DNA of 64,000 nucleotides from Clostridiales bacterium UBA4039 (lineage in GTDB: Bacteria > Bacillota > Clostridia > Lachnospirales > Vallitaleaceae): positions 1 through 64,000 of the forward strand of contig DGAD01000004.1 in NCBI GenBank assembly GCA_002382805.1, given 5' to 3'. The position numbers and the translations under genes were made by a program. The notes beneath the pieces are model-generated. The model ran no database searches. It worked only from the letters and a program-made list of their open reading frames with translations, and was not told the DNA's origin. Shown here piece after piece: positions 35,840 through 45,377 of this stretch; positions within the stretch are counted from its first letter, which is position 1, and the number at the start of each line of letters is the position of its first letter.

Positions 35840-36757
35840 CTATTCAAATACAAGCGTCTTAAGCTGGTCATAGGCATGGCTAATCTCTGAAAAACGCTTA
35901 TTTGCATATTCAACATATTCATCCGGCATGCCTTCAGACATTACTTTATCCGGATGGTACTCTTTTGCTAATTTTCTGTACGCCTTTTTTATTGTGCCTT
36001 CATCGGCATTTTGTGGAACACCTAATACTTTTGTATATTTTTCAACGAGCGCTTCTTTTGATACACTCTGGGTATATTGATTATAATTTGTTGAACCGGA
36101 TTGACCATATCCTGCACTTGCACCTGACATATGTCCAACAATATATCGTTTGATACTTTCGTATTCGTATGCCGTTAATCCTAATTCAAGAGTAATGCGT
36201 CGAACAAGCTGATCTTCCTTCTCCGATACCACACCGCTTTTGGCTGCTATCATCACCAATAAATAACTAATCGACATAATAAAATCGCGTTGATGATGGT
36301 AACTTTTTAAGATGCGGATATATTCATTCATTTCCTCAGGATGGTCTTTTCCATAGTTAAAAGCTTCTTCATATTGATTAAGTTCCATTTTGGACATTCG
36401 AAAATTTTGCATGACAAATTGGCGAATAATTGTCACTTCTTCCTTTGTTACCTGTCCGTCAGCTTTGGCTACTGTTGCGGTTAATGCCATCAGTGCACTA
36501 ACAACTATATTCCCTTGTTGAAATTCCCGCTTATTCGTTAAATAGGATTTAACGCGATACTCTTTTGTTGGTAAGAAAAAGACTATCAATATCGTTAAAG
36601 GAAAAATCAAGGTCAACGCCCCCCAAAACAAAGGATTGCGCCCTTTAATAGCTGCTACAATTCCTGCAACAACTGCCGCGATTAATCGAAAAGCTATATT
36701 CAACACACCTGTAAATAATGTAAAAAACAACGAAAATAATGCTTCTATAATTTGCAT
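35840..36757 (-). CDS. DjlA-like membrane protein with TerB and DnaJ domains
   Basis: A 305-residue protein. One or two hydrophobic segments at the N-terminus (about 8-65) are followed by a TerB-like helical domain (about 85-205, ATVAKADGQVTKEEV) and a C-terminal J domain (about 240-305) with the YHPDKV motif. Such proteins recruit and activate DnaK at the membrane. Two starts are possible; the ATG at 36757 has AGGAG nine bases upstream, while 36763 is too close to it. It is first in a three-gene unit with a TATAAT box just upstream. Confidence 0.85.
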   Translation of the reverse strand: MQIIEALFSLFFTLFTGVLNIAFRLIAAVVAGIVAAIKGRNPLFWGALTLIFPLTILIVFFLPTKEYRVKSYLTNKREFQQGNIVVSALMALTATVAKADGQVTKEEVTIIRQFVMQNFRMSKMELNQYEEAFNYGKDHPEEMNEYIRILKSYHHQRDFIMSISYLLVMIAAKSGVVSEKEDQLVRRITLELGLTAYEYESIKRYIVGHMSGASAGYGQSGSTNYNQYTQSVSKEALVEKYTKVLGVPQNADEGTIKKAYRKLAKEYHPDKVMSEGMPDEYVEYANKRFSEISHAYDQLKTLVFE

Positions 36758-36850
36758 CGTCATCCACTCCTTCTTCTCATATTATACCCTTGAACAAGGA
36801 GATATTCATATAAACTTTATTAAAATTTCATTAAAGCTTTAGCACTGCCT

Positions 36851-38302
36851 TTATCGTTGCATTACCTCTAAGAAAGCATCGACAACCTTTGGAGAAAATT
36901 GCGTCCCGCGATAAGCGACAATTTCTTTGATAGCCGTCTCTCTACTAAGCGCCTTGCGATAAGGTCGATCATTTGTCATGGCATCGTAGGTATCCACCAC
37001 TGAAAGAATTTGACATTCAATCGGTATCTCCATCTCTTTAAGTCCTATTGGATATCCTTTACCATCATGACGTTCATGATGCTTCATAATAAGATGTGCA
37101 ATTTCTTTTAGCTCTCCTGAAGCCAGTGCAATACGCTCACCTATCGCTGCATGATTCTTCATGATTTTATATTCTTCTTCCGTCAGTTTTCCCGGCTTCT
37201 TGAGGATAGAATCCGGAATCCCTACCTTTCCAATATCGTGGAATTTGCAAAGTAATGCAATACGGTCCAACTCAACTGAAGAAAGTCCCATACGCCGTCC
37301 TATCGCCTCTGCAAGCTCATCCATACGATCTGCATGTCCCTCCGTAATGAAATCTCTGGCTTGCAAAGCCTTCATGAGGGATTTGACAAGATTACTGCGA
37401 TAACTTGAAGTCTTCAACAATTTATTCTGATACATGTTGTTATCTGCTTCCTGATATAAGCTAACGCCATCTATATATCCCTCTTCATGAAGAGCATATC
37501 CTACCGATACACTTATTTGAATAGCACCTTCTTTTTGATTCATCTGCCCAATTTCCCCATAGATATCTGATAGTGCCTGTTCTAATTCTTTTTTTTGGAC
37601 ATTGTTAATTAAGACACCAAATTCATCCCCACCGATTCGGGCAATATAGGCACCCTCGCCCAAAATCTTGTGCATCATACGACTAACTTTTTTTATGACT
37701 TCATCACCATGAAAGTGTCCTAATGTATCATTAATAAACTTGAGTCCATCAATATCTAAAACCAGAAGCCCAAAATTCGATTCATTTTTTTCGTGATACT
37801 TTTCCATCTTTTCTTCAAAGGACCAACGATTATATGATGATGTCAACGGGTCGCGTTCTGCCATAAATCGCAAGCGACTCTTTAACTGTGATTCAGTTGT
37901 GACATCTCGAATAAGGATAAGTACTTCGTTTAGTTCTGTTGCATGTGCCCTTACTTCAAAGTACCGCTGCTGCTGATCCACTTCCAGTTCAAACGCACAC
38001 TGTACACGCTCTTTTTCCTGCCCAATCTTACCTACACAGTTTCTAAGAACGGTAAGAACATGCTCTGTATTCAACATCTGATCGAGCAATTTTTTTTCTC
38101 GACGTAAAGAAGACCCAAAAGGCAATAAATTCCCTTCCAAGTCACTGATAAGAATAATATCTGGAATCGCTCGAATCAAGGCTTCATTACGAAGATTCAT
38201 CCGTTCCAAATCCACAATTTTTTCTTGTAATTCCGGGTAATAATTCTTGCGAAAAGAAGCTTCCCCTAGACCGATAATCGATTCCCTAGAGTATTTGCTC
38301 AT
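36851..38302 (-). CDS. PAS-GGDEF-HD-GYP cyclic-di-GMP signalling protein
   Basis: A 483-residue soluble protein. A PAS-like sensor (about 30-135) precedes a GGDEF domain (about 150-300) with intact RIGGDEFGV. An HD-GYP phosphodiesterase domain (about 310-480) follows with HDIGKVGIPD, HHERHDGKGYP and DRPYRKAL. Both catalytic motifs look intact, so it could make and degrade cyclic di-GMP. No RxxD inhibitory site is seen five residues before GGDEF. The start overlaps the ErcA-like gene by 17 bases, which implies translational coupling. Confidence 0.92.
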   Translation of the reverse strand: MSKYSRESIIGLGEASFRKNYYPELQEKIVDLERMNLRNEALIRAIPDIILISDLEGNLLPFGSSLRREKKLLDQMLNTEHVLTVLRNCVGKIGQEKERVQCAFELEVDQQQRYFEVRAHATELNEVLILIRDVTTESQLKSRLRFMAERDPLTSSYNRWSFEEKMEKYHEKNESNFGLLVLDIDGLKFINDTLGHFHGDEVIKKVSRMMHKILGEGAYIARIGGDEFGVLINNVQKKELEQALSDIYGEIGQMNQKEGAIQISVSVGYALHEEGYIDGVSLYQEADNNMYQNKLLKTSSYRSNLVKSLMKALQARDFITEGHADRMDELAEAIGRRMGLSSVELDRIALLCKFHDIGKVGIPDSILKKPGKLTEEEYKIMKNHAAIGERIALASGELKEIAHLIMKHHERHDGKGYPIGLKEMEIPIECQILSVVDTYDAMTNDRPYRKALSRETAIKEIVAYRGTQFSPKVVDAFLEVMQR

Positions 38303-39443
38303 ATATATACCTCACTTCAGCCTCGCTTAATTGTTTTGGATTCGTCACCATGCAAGGGTCATTGATGGCTCCTTCCACTAAATCCTGAAGAAGCATCTCT
38401 CTGGCATCCTCATGTATATCAATATCTGACACAATAATCTGATCATGAATATTTAATGTCTTACGTATATTTTGGATATACTGAATAAGAGCCTCTTTTG
38501 TCCTTCCTTGATTAATATCAATACCAAAAATCTGCGCAATGGTATCGTATCGTTTTGTTGCACTCGTATAGTTTATATCAATAACGCGGTCCAATAAGAT
38601 ACTGTTACATTCACCGTGTGCTAGATTCAGACGCCCTCCAAGGCTATGCGCTAAGGCATGTACCGCTCCAAGGCTGGCATTGGAAAAGGCGAGTCCTGCG
38701 GATAAGGATGCAATCATCATCTTATACATAGTCTCAATACTCCGTTTGGCTGAGCAAGCCTCTATAAGATTTTCATGAACAAGCTTTATGGCTTCTAATG
38801 CATGAACATCTGTTATCGGAGATTGGGCATTCGACACATATGCTTCAATCGCATGTGTTAATGCATCTATACCGGTGCACGCCGTTAAATAACGATCTTT
38901 TGTCATTAACGGAACCGGATCTATAAGTGCCAAATCCGGCACTACTTTTTTACTGATAATTGTCTTTTTTAGTTGTTGTTCTACATCATTGATAATAGCA
39001 AACTGAGAAACATCTGCACTTGTTCCCGCTGTTGTAGGAATGCATATGAGTGGTGGTCCCGGGAGATTAATCACATCGACCCCTTCATAGTCCAATATAT
39101 GTCCACCATTTGTCGAGACAATGCTAATACATTTTGCACAATCCATCGGACTTCCACCACCAATGGCAATGATCAAGTCGCAATTTTTGGACAAAAATAT
39201 CTCTGCCCCTTTCATCGCTTCATAATCTTTGGGGTTCACTGTGACCTCAGTATACAAAATTACATCGTCCACAGCTTCACGAATAGACTCCATAATCTGC
39301 GTAAACCAATCATATTGTACCAAGTTCTGATCTGTTACCACCATTGGACATCTTGATGCAAAGTGCTTTAAATATCGTCCAACAAGCAAACTGGCTTGGT
39401 AACCGCTAATTATTTCTGGTGCCACAAATTTTCTCAGCTCCAT
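38286..39443 (-). CDS. Iron-containing alcohol dehydrogenase, ErcA-like
   Basis: A 385-residue group III alcohol dehydrogenase. The N-terminus MELRKFVAPEIISG and the length match ErcA, a dehydrogenase-like protein tied to signalling genes in other bacteria. NAD-binding GGGSPMDCAK and TTAGTSADVSQ are present. Metal ligands occur in GIDALTHAIEAY, HALAHSLG and NLAHGE, so the iron site is intact. The ATG at 39443 has AAAGAGGTG upstream, better than a GTG two codons earlier. It is coupled to the GGDEF/HD-GYP gene; a regulatory rather than metabolic role is inferred. Confidence 0.85.
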   Translation of the reverse strand: MELRKFVAPEIISGYQASLLVGRYLKHFASRCPMVVTDQNLVQYDWFTQIMESIREAVDDVILYTEVTVNPKDYEAMKGAEIFLSKNCDLIIAIGGGSPMDCAKCISIVSTNGGHILDYEGVDVINLPGPPLICIPTTAGTSADVSQFAIINDVEQQLKKTIISKKVVPDLALIDPVPLMTKDRYLTACTGIDALTHAIEAYVSNAQSPITDVHALEAIKLVHENLIEACSAKRSIETMYKMMIASLSAGLAFSNASLGAVHALAHSLGGRLNLAHGECNSILLDRVIDINYTSATKRYDTIAQIFGIDINQGRTKEALIQYIQNIRKTLNIHDQIIVSDIDIHEDAREMLLQDLVEGAINDPCMVTNPKQLSEAEVRYIYEQIL

Positions 39444-39490
39444 AAACACACCTCTTTAAAGGAATACTCGTATAGGTTAGACACATTCTA

Positions 39491-40522
39491 TTATAACACT
39501 TTTGTTGATTCTCGAATAGCTAATGTTCCTTCAAATGTCAAGTGTTTATGTTTTTTGTCATTTTCAATGACATCAAAAAGTAATTGTATGGTCTCATAGG
39601 CAATCGTATCGACCGGTTGAACCAATGTAGTAATGGATGGATTGTAATATTTTCCCAACTTAATCCCATCAAACCCAACTACAGAATAATCTCTAGGTAT
39701 ACTTTTTCCTCCATCAATCAACGCCTTGCATGCGCCCATGGCAAGCATGTCCGATATCGCATAAATAGCAGTAAAGTTTTCTTTGGATTCAAGAATTTCC
39801 CTTGCAACGTTATACCCATTTTCAATGGAATATTCTTCAATATCACTATGCATTCGAAAGACCCATGATGGATTTGGTTCAATATGGTGCTTACGAAGCG
39901 CCCTATAATATCCCTCAAGCCTTAATGCACTAATACTTTCATCTTTGGCTTCTGCACAGATAATCGCTATTTTTTCATGTCCTTGGTCCAATAAAAACTC
40001 GACGATTTTTTTGCTTTCTTCAATATCATTGACGGAAACCGACGAATATCCTTCGCGATTATTTTCATCAACTATACCGCCAATCGTGCTTAATACAAAT
40101 GGAACCGGGATTTTTTTGAGTTTATCTTCCGAATGACTAAAGTGTCCTCCTAAAAAGACAATACCACGTAGGCGTTTTTCTTTAATCAACTCTAGAGCGA
40201 CGTCAATTTCATTTTCGTTAAATTCAACATGATGTAAGACTAATGAATACTTGCGTTTTTCAATTTCATGCTCCATGATTTTAATCATATCGGTGAAAAA
40301 GGGATTCGTAATCCCTTTGACCAAAACAGCAATCGCATTGGTCTCGATGCGTTTTAAATTTCTCGCACTATTATTTGGAATATAATTGTGCTCTTTAATT
40401 ACCGACAGTATATAGTCCTTTGTTTCCTTATTAATATCCGGATGATTGTTAATCGCTCGCGATACCGTACTTACTCCCACACCACATATCTTTGCAATAT
40501 CTTTAATCGTTATTGTATTCAC
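39491..40522 (-). CDS. LacI-family repressor of the maltodextrin operon
   Basis: A 343-residue regulator. The HTH (TIKDIAKICGVGVSTVSRAINNHPDI) and hinge (YIPNNSARNLKR) are followed by an effector domain with AIAVLVKGITNPFF, GHEKIAIIC and YSVVGFDGIKL. It is the last gene of the binding protein-permease-permease-malQ operon, so it probably senses maltodextrin and binds the four-repeat operator block at 45281-45330. The HTH differs from the other LacI protein in this window, consistent with the different operator (GTAACGTTAC versus TTAACGTTAT). Confidence 0.92.
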   Translation of the reverse strand: MNTITIKDIAKICGVGVSTVSRAINNHPDINKETKDYILSVIKEHNYIPNNSARNLKRIETNAIAVLVKGITNPFFTDMIKIMEHEIEKRKYSLVLHHVEFNENEIDVALELIKEKRLRGIVFLGGHFSHSEDKLKKIPVPFVLSTIGGIVDENNREGYSSVSVNDIEESKKIVEFLLDQGHEKIAIICAEAKDESISALRLEGYYRALRKHHIEPNPSWVFRMHSDIEEYSIENGYNVAREILESKENFTAIYAISDMLAMGACKALIDGGKSIPRDYSVVGFDGIKLGKYYNPSITTLVQPVDTIAYETIQLLFDVIENDKKHKHLTFEGTLAIRESTKVL

Positions 40523-40562
40523 TCTAAGACCCCCAAAACTTTTTTCTTTGCATAGCCTCCGT

Positions 40563-42041
40563 TTATCGTCCGTATAGTCTGGTCATATGTGCTACATGTT
40601 TTGCCAATGCAGAACCTAGTTCATTATGATATAATCTCCAATGCCAATTATTCCCTAGTGTCGATGGTGTGTTAATCCTTGCTTCACTTCCTAGGCCAAG
40701 ATAATCTTGAATAGGTATTATTGCTATTTTTGCAACGCTTGAGAGCGCTGATCGAATCATGTACCAGTGAATATTGTCTGCATCATCCGAGCGAATATTA
40801 AGATACTCATCGCATAGCTTCTTATCCTGAGGTGAAATGGCTTGATACCATCCTTTTACAGTATCATTGTCATGCGTCCCCGTATATACAACACAGTTTT
40901 GTGTATAATTATGCGGCAAATAGTCACTTTCTTCTCTTGAATCAAAGGCAAACTGTAAAACTTTCATTCCCGGATATCCTGTTTGTCTAAGGAGTTCAAC
41001 CACAGTATCCGTTAAATATCCAAGGTCCTCTGCAATAACTTTTGCATCTGATAATGATTCATTTATTTGTTTAAATATATCATATCCAGGTCCTTTTTTC
41101 CAGCATCCATTTTCCGCTGTTTTGTCACCACTTGGAATCGAATAAAATTCATCAAATCCCCGAAAATGATCAATGCGTACCATATCATACCATTTAAAAC
41201 ACTGCTCAAGTCTTTGTATCCACCAAGAATACTGCATCTTTTTATGTTGCTGCCAATTATAGAGCGGGTTACCCCATAATTGTCCTGTACTTGAAAAACT
41301 ATCTGGTGGACAGCCTGCCACACTATAGGGCATCAATTGTTCGTTGAACTCAAAAAGCTGCGGCGAAGCCCAGGCATCTGAAGAATCAAAAGCCACATAA
41401 ATAGGTATGTCTCCAATGATTTGAATACCTTTTTGATTTGCATATGTTTTGAGTTTTTGCCACTGTCGGTGAAACATATATTGCTGAAACTCGTAAAAAC
41501 CTATTTCTTCTGAATACTTTTCTTTAACGGCTTCTATTGCTTGAGGTGAGCGCTCTTTAAGTTCTTTTGGCCATTGATTCCAAGCTTTTGCTTCATGGAT
41601 GTCCTTAATGACCATATATAGAGCGTAATCTTCAAGCCACTTTTTTTCACGCGTTACAAACTGATGAAACCCTTCCTCTTCCATTATATTGCTCTGCTTA
41701 TAAGCAAGTTGAAGGATTTGATATCTCGCTTGATATATTTTTTCATAATTAATATATCTTGGGTTTTTCCCAAAATCGTATGCCTCACATTGTTCGTATG
41801 TTAAATAGCCTTGCTGTACGAGTTCTTCTAAGTCAATGAAATAGGGATTTCCTGCAAATGTTGAAAATGATTGATATGGACTGTCTCCATATCCTGTCGG
41901 TCCTAATGGTAAAACTTGCCAGTAACTTTGTCCCGCTTCGACGAGCCAATCGACAAAGTCATATGCATCTTTTGAAAATGCGCCAATACCATATCGTGAC
42001 GGCAAACTTGCTATAGGCATTAATATTCCGGCTTTTCTCAT
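40563..42041 (-). CDS. malQ: 4-alpha-glucanotransferase (amylomaltase)
   Basis: A 492-residue cytosolic GH77 enzyme that disproportionates maltodextrins. It shows SLPSRYGIGAFSKDAYDFVDWL, YGDSPYQSFSTFAGNPYFIDL, the nucleophile region VRIDHFRGFDEF, IAEDLGYLT and YTGTHDNDTVKGWY. The ATG at 42041, seven bases after AGAGG, is used rather than one two codons upstream. It is in the same operon as the maltodextrin ABC transporter, and its products suit the glgP phosphorylase upstream. Confidence 0.95.
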   Translation of the reverse strand: MRKAGILMPIASLPSRYGIGAFSKDAYDFVDWLVEAGQSYWQVLPLGPTGYGDSPYQSFSTFAGNPYFIDLEELVQQGYLTYEQCEAYDFGKNPRYINYEKIYQARYQILQLAYKQSNIMEEEGFHQFVTREKKWLEDYALYMVIKDIHEAKAWNQWPKELKERSPQAIEAVKEKYSEEIGFYEFQQYMFHRQWQKLKTYANQKGIQIIGDIPIYVAFDSSDAWASPQLFEFNEQLMPYSVAGCPPDSFSSTGQLWGNPLYNWQQHKKMQYSWWIQRLEQCFKWYDMVRIDHFRGFDEFYSIPSGDKTAENGCWKKGPGYDIFKQINESLSDAKVIAEDLGYLTDTVVELLRQTGYPGMKVLQFAFDSREESDYLPHNYTQNCVVYTGTHDNDTVKGWYQAISPQDKKLCDEYLNIRSDDADNIHWYMIRSALSSVAKIAIIPIQDYLGLGSEARINTPSTLGNNWHWRLYHNELGSALAKHVAHMTRLYGR

Positions 42042-42060
42042 ATCCATCCTCTTTCTTTTA

Positions 42061-42903
42061 TCAACCTTTTACTGCTCCGGCTACTACACCTTCAATTATA
42101 TACTTCTGACCAAAGAGATACAAGATAACAATAGGTAATATTGCTAAAACCAACATCGCCATCATCGCTCCCATATCAATGGATCCATACCCACCACGCA
42201 GATATTGTATCGCAATCGGTATGGTCTTATAGTCCGTCCCAAGAATTAAGTAGGGAAGCAGATAGTCATTCCATATCCACATCGTCTGCAATATTGTAAT
42301 AGTAATTGCTGTCGGCTTAAGGATTGGCATAATGATTCTAAAAAACAACTGTACCGGGTTACATCCATCCATCATCGCAGCTTCTTCGATCTCTAACGGA
42401 ATAGATTTGATAAATCCACTAAACATAAATACTGCTAAACCAGCTCCAAACCCCAAATAGACAAAAATAATGCCTAAAGGATTATCTAAATGAAGTATAT
42501 TTGCTACTTTTGACATGGTAAACATCACCATCTGAAACGGTACAATCATTGCAAATACAAATAAATAATATAAGGCAGATGTTGCCTTATTATCCACGCG
42601 AACAATATACCATGCGGTCATTGAAGTAAATAAAATGATAACGGCAACTGAAGCAACCGTAATCCAAACCGACCATCCAAACGCTTGAAAAAAGCCTGTT
42701 TTGCCGACACCTTCGGTATAATTTAACAAGCCGACAAAAGTTTCTTTTGTTGGCAGACTAAAAGGATCATCTGCAATAAAAAAACGACCTTTTAAGGAGT
42801 TCATAGCAATCTCAAAAATCGGGAAAAGGAAGGCTCCCGATAAGAGGACAAAAAGCACAATCAATGGTTTTTCAAATTTGTTATATTTTCTCACTGTTTT
42901 CAT
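42061..42903 (-). CDS. Maltodextrin-type ABC transporter permease, MalG type
   Basis: A 280-residue CUT1 permease with six helices and the EAA loop EEAAMMDGCNPVQLFFRIIMP. It overlaps the MalF-type gene by one base (TAATG). The operon has no ATPase gene. Confidence 0.92.
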   Translation of the reverse strand: MKTVRKYNKFEKPLIVLFVLLSGAFLFPIFEIAMNSLKGRFFIADDPFSLPTKETFVGLLNYTEGVGKTGFFQAFGWSVWITVASVAVIILFTSMTAWYIVRVDNKATSALYYLFVFAMIVPFQMVMFTMSKVANILHLDNPLGIIFVYLGFGAGLAVFMFSGFIKSIPLEIEEAAMMDGCNPVQLFFRIIMPILKPTAITITILQTMWIWNDYLLPYLILGTDYKTIPIAIQYLRGGYGSIDMGAMMAMLVLAILPIVILYLFGQKYIIEGVVAGAVKG

Positions 42904-43745
42904 TATTGTTGTACCTCCCGCTTACGACTGATACTTAACTGGGTTAATGCAATCGCTGCAACGATAATAAAGAAAATAACGGCTTTGGCCTGGCCTACAC
43001 CTTCCCATCCTACACGACCATAAAATGTATTATAGATATTTAACGCCAGCATCTCTGTCTTTGCCGCCGGTGCGCCTCCTGTTAATGCCAAGTTTTGGTC
43101 AAATAGCTTAAATGAGTTCGTCAATGTAAGAAACAATGAAATGGTAAATGACGGCATAACCATAGGTATCGTAACATTTTTTAAGATTTGCCATTTTGAA
43201 GCGCCATCGATTTTAGCAGCTTCATTAAGTTCACCCGGAATATTTTGAATACCTGCAATGTAGATAACCATCATATATCCAATCATCTGCCAATTCATTA
43301 AAATAATCAGTCCCCAAAATCCATATTCCGGAGCAAAGGTCAACGTACGGTCAAACTTATACAGTATTCCATTTAAAATTAATTGCCATATATATCCAAG
43401 GACAATTCCTCCAATAAGGTTTGGCATAAAAAATACCGTTCTAAAGATATTGGTTCCTCGAATTCCCCGCGTCAATAACAACGCAATCGTAAATGCAAAT
43501 ACATTAATAGAAATGACAGATACAATCGTAAATGCCCCAGTAAAGCCCATAGCTTGTACAAAGGTCGGGTCTTTAAATACTTTAATATAGTTATCAAGTC
43601 CTACCCATGTCGAATCGTTTACTGTTGTAAACTCAGTAAACGACAGATATATTCCCATTAAAAAAGGCACTACGAAGACAACAATAAAGGCCAATAACGT
43701 GGGAAAAACAAAAATAAAAAAATATTTTTTTATTGCTTTTTGCAT
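42903..43745 (-). CDS. Maltodextrin-type ABC transporter permease, MalF type
   Basis: A 280-residue CUT1 permease with six helices and the EAA loop NEAAKIDGASKWQILKNVTIPM. AAGGAGG lies before the ATG. It is separated from the binding-protein gene by a gap with a stable hairpin. Confidence 0.92.
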   Translation of the reverse strand: MQKAIKKYFFIFVFPTLLAFIVVFVVPFLMGIYLSFTEFTTVNDSTWVGLDNYIKVFKDPTFVQAMGFTGAFTIVSVISINVFAFTIALLLTRGIRGTNIFRTVFFMPNLIGGIVLGYIWQLILNGILYKFDRTLTFAPEYGFWGLIILMNWQMIGYMMVIYIAGIQNIPGELNEAAKIDGASKWQILKNVTIPMVMPSFTISLFLTLTNSFKLFDQNLALTGGAPAAKTEMLALNIYNTFYGRVGWEGVGQAKAVIFFIIVAAIALTQLSISRKREVQQ

Positions 43746-43769
43746 AAAATTCCTCCTTAGTTAATGAAA

Positions 43770-43789
43770 GGGTAAGCGCAAGCTTACCC
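43770..43789 (-). other. Intercistronic hairpin after binding-protein gene 2
   Basis: An 8-bp perfect stem (GGGTAAGC with GCTTACCC) with a four-base loop. The outer bases ATGA/TCAT allow an extended stem. No T-run. It sits between binding-protein and permease genes as in the other sugar operon. Confidence 0.7.
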
Positions 43790-43818
43790 TCATGATTGTT
43801 ATAGAAAACAGATCTAAT

Positions 43819-45246
43819 TTATTGCGCTGTAGCCGCTTTTTCGTCTTTCCATCCTTCAACAAATGCTGTCTCAACTCCTGACCAGTCGCCTGTTCCTTGT
43901 GCATAATCAAGAAGTGAATAACCTAAAATATCTTTGAATTGCTGTGAAGGGAATGCTGTAAAGTTCCATGAAACAGATGTTAATGATTCATCTGCCATAT
44001 AGCGTAATACTTCTTTTGCTAATGGATCTGTTGGTGTCTCATCATCACCAAATGTATTAAACGGAGCGATAAAACCAAACTCATTTGTTACATAGCTTTT
44101 ACCTTCATCGGATGAAAATAGCCATTCAACAAATGCAATTGATGCTTGTTGATCCGCTTCTGATGCTTGTGCATTAATACTAAAGAAGTTTTCTGTTCCG
44201 GTACAAAGTCCTTGACTTTCTTCGCCTTCAACACCTGTGTATATTGGCAAGAACTTCACGTCTTCTTCTGCAACAACATTACCATCAACGCCATTAATTT
44301 GTCCCCATCCCCAGTTACCGTTTTGAACCATGGCAACTTGACCAAGTGCAAATTCCGCCATCGAATCGTTAACTGTTTTTGAACTTAAAAGTGTAGGTTT
44401 AGTAATTGAGTTATTAATATATAAATCAAAAATATTTTTATATTCTTGTCCATAGGTTAAATCGATTTCTGCCGCATCACCAATACCTTTTTCGGTGAAT
44501 TCATAATAGATCGGTAAGTTAGCTAAGTGAGTTTGCCATCTCCAGTCTTCACCTGTTGAAAATGATGTTGATGCAAAAACACCTTGAATACCCAATTCAT
44601 CTTTAATCGCTGTCATGTCTTCAACAACCGCTTCAAGTGCTGCATAGTTATTGATTTCATCCATAGAATTAAAGGATGTTGTTTTGCTTGCTGATGCAAA
44701 GTATTGATCCATGATAGCATCATTATAGATAATTCCATAGCCTTCAACAACATAAGGGATTCCATAGACTCCGCCGTCATCTCCTGATACAACTAAACTC
44801 TTATCCAACAGCCAACTGTATAAGTCTGTATCCGATAAATCTTTTGTATAACTCTTCCAAGCTTCATATCCAACAGGTCCATTAATCTGGAATAATGTTG
44901 GCGCATCACTTTTTGCAATCTCAGAACGAAGCGTCTGCTCATAAGTTCCTGCTGCAGCTGTAACAACTTTTACGTCAACACCTGTTTTTTCTGTATACTC
45001 TTTTGCGATTTTTTGCCATACTTGTTCAATCTCTGGTTTAAAGTTTAAGAAATATACGGAACCTTCTTCACCACTTTCGTCAGCAGTTTCATTTGATTGA
45101 TCTGAGGCATTTGCATCTGTTTGTGTCTCTGTATCAGTTGATGCATTGTCGCTTGAATCATTTGATGAATCTCCCGCTCCACTACATCCTACAAATAAAA
45201 CCAAAACCATTGATAATGCTAAAACTTTGACCACCCAATTTTTCAT
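43819..45246 (-). CDS. Maltodextrin-type ABC sugar-binding lipoprotein
   Basis: A 475-residue exported protein with signal peptide and lipobox LFVGC (cysteine near residue 21). A serine/aspartate/threonine-rich linker (about 22-60) precedes the binding domain with VYFLNFKPEIEQVWQKIA and ALGQVAMVQNGNWGWGQI. AAGGAGAG before the ATG. It is the first gene of the operon with permeases, malQ and lacI, hence maltodextrin is inferred. Confidence 0.9.
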   Translation of the reverse strand: MKNWVVKVLALSMVLVLFVGCSGAGDSSNDSSDNASTDTETQTDANASDQSNETADESGEEGSVYFLNFKPEIEQVWQKIAKEYTEKTGVDVKVVTAAAGTYEQTLRSEIAKSDAPTLFQINGPVGYEAWKSYTKDLSDTDLYSWLLDKSLVVSGDDGGVYGIPYVVEGYGIIYNDAIMDQYFASASKTTSFNSMDEINNYAALEAVVEDMTAIKDELGIQGVFASTSFSTGEDWRWQTHLANLPIYYEFTEKGIGDAAEIDLTYGQEYKNIFDLYINNSITKPTLLSSKTVNDSMAEFALGQVAMVQNGNWGWGQINGVDGNVVAEEDVKFLPIYTGVEGEESQGLCTGTENFFSINAQASEADQQASIAFVEWLFSSDEGKSYVTNEFGFIAPFNTFGDDETPTDPLAKEVLRYMADESLTSVSWNFTAFPSQQFKDILGYSLLDYAQGTGDWSGVETAFVEGWKDEKAATAQ

Positions 45247-45280
45247 GTGTTTTCTCTCCTTCTATCATTGATTGATTTCT

Positions 45281-45330
45281 TGTTACCGTTCTCGGTAACG
45301 TTGTCAGTAACGTTACCGGAACCGTTAACA
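45281..45330. promoter_or_regulatory. Four-copy 12-bp operator block of the maltodextrin operon
   Basis: Four direct repeats begin exactly 12 bases apart at 45282, 45294, 45306 and 45318: GTTACCGTTCTC, GGTAACGTTGTC, AGTAACGTTACC, GGAACCGTTAAC. The third contains the perfect palindrome GTAACGTTAC. The whole 50-bp block is also an imperfect palindrome (19 of 25 positions match in each half). It lies just downstream of a TATACT -10 box (45335-45330) in the leader of the binding-protein gene. Binding by the operon's LacI protein is inferred. Confidence 0.8.
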
Positions 45331-45377
45331 GTATAGTAGCATAATCTCCAAAAATATGCAATAGCCTTTTTGTTTTT

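Noticed and set aside
38973..39356. A 127-codon plus-strand open frame
   Set aside because: It is fully antisense to the ErcA-like dehydrogenase gene and is a codon-structure shadow.
45281..45330. Possible replication iterons
   Set aside because: They lie in the leader of a sugar operon with a LacI gene in the same transcript, and there is no rep gene, DnaA box cluster or plasmid gene nearby.
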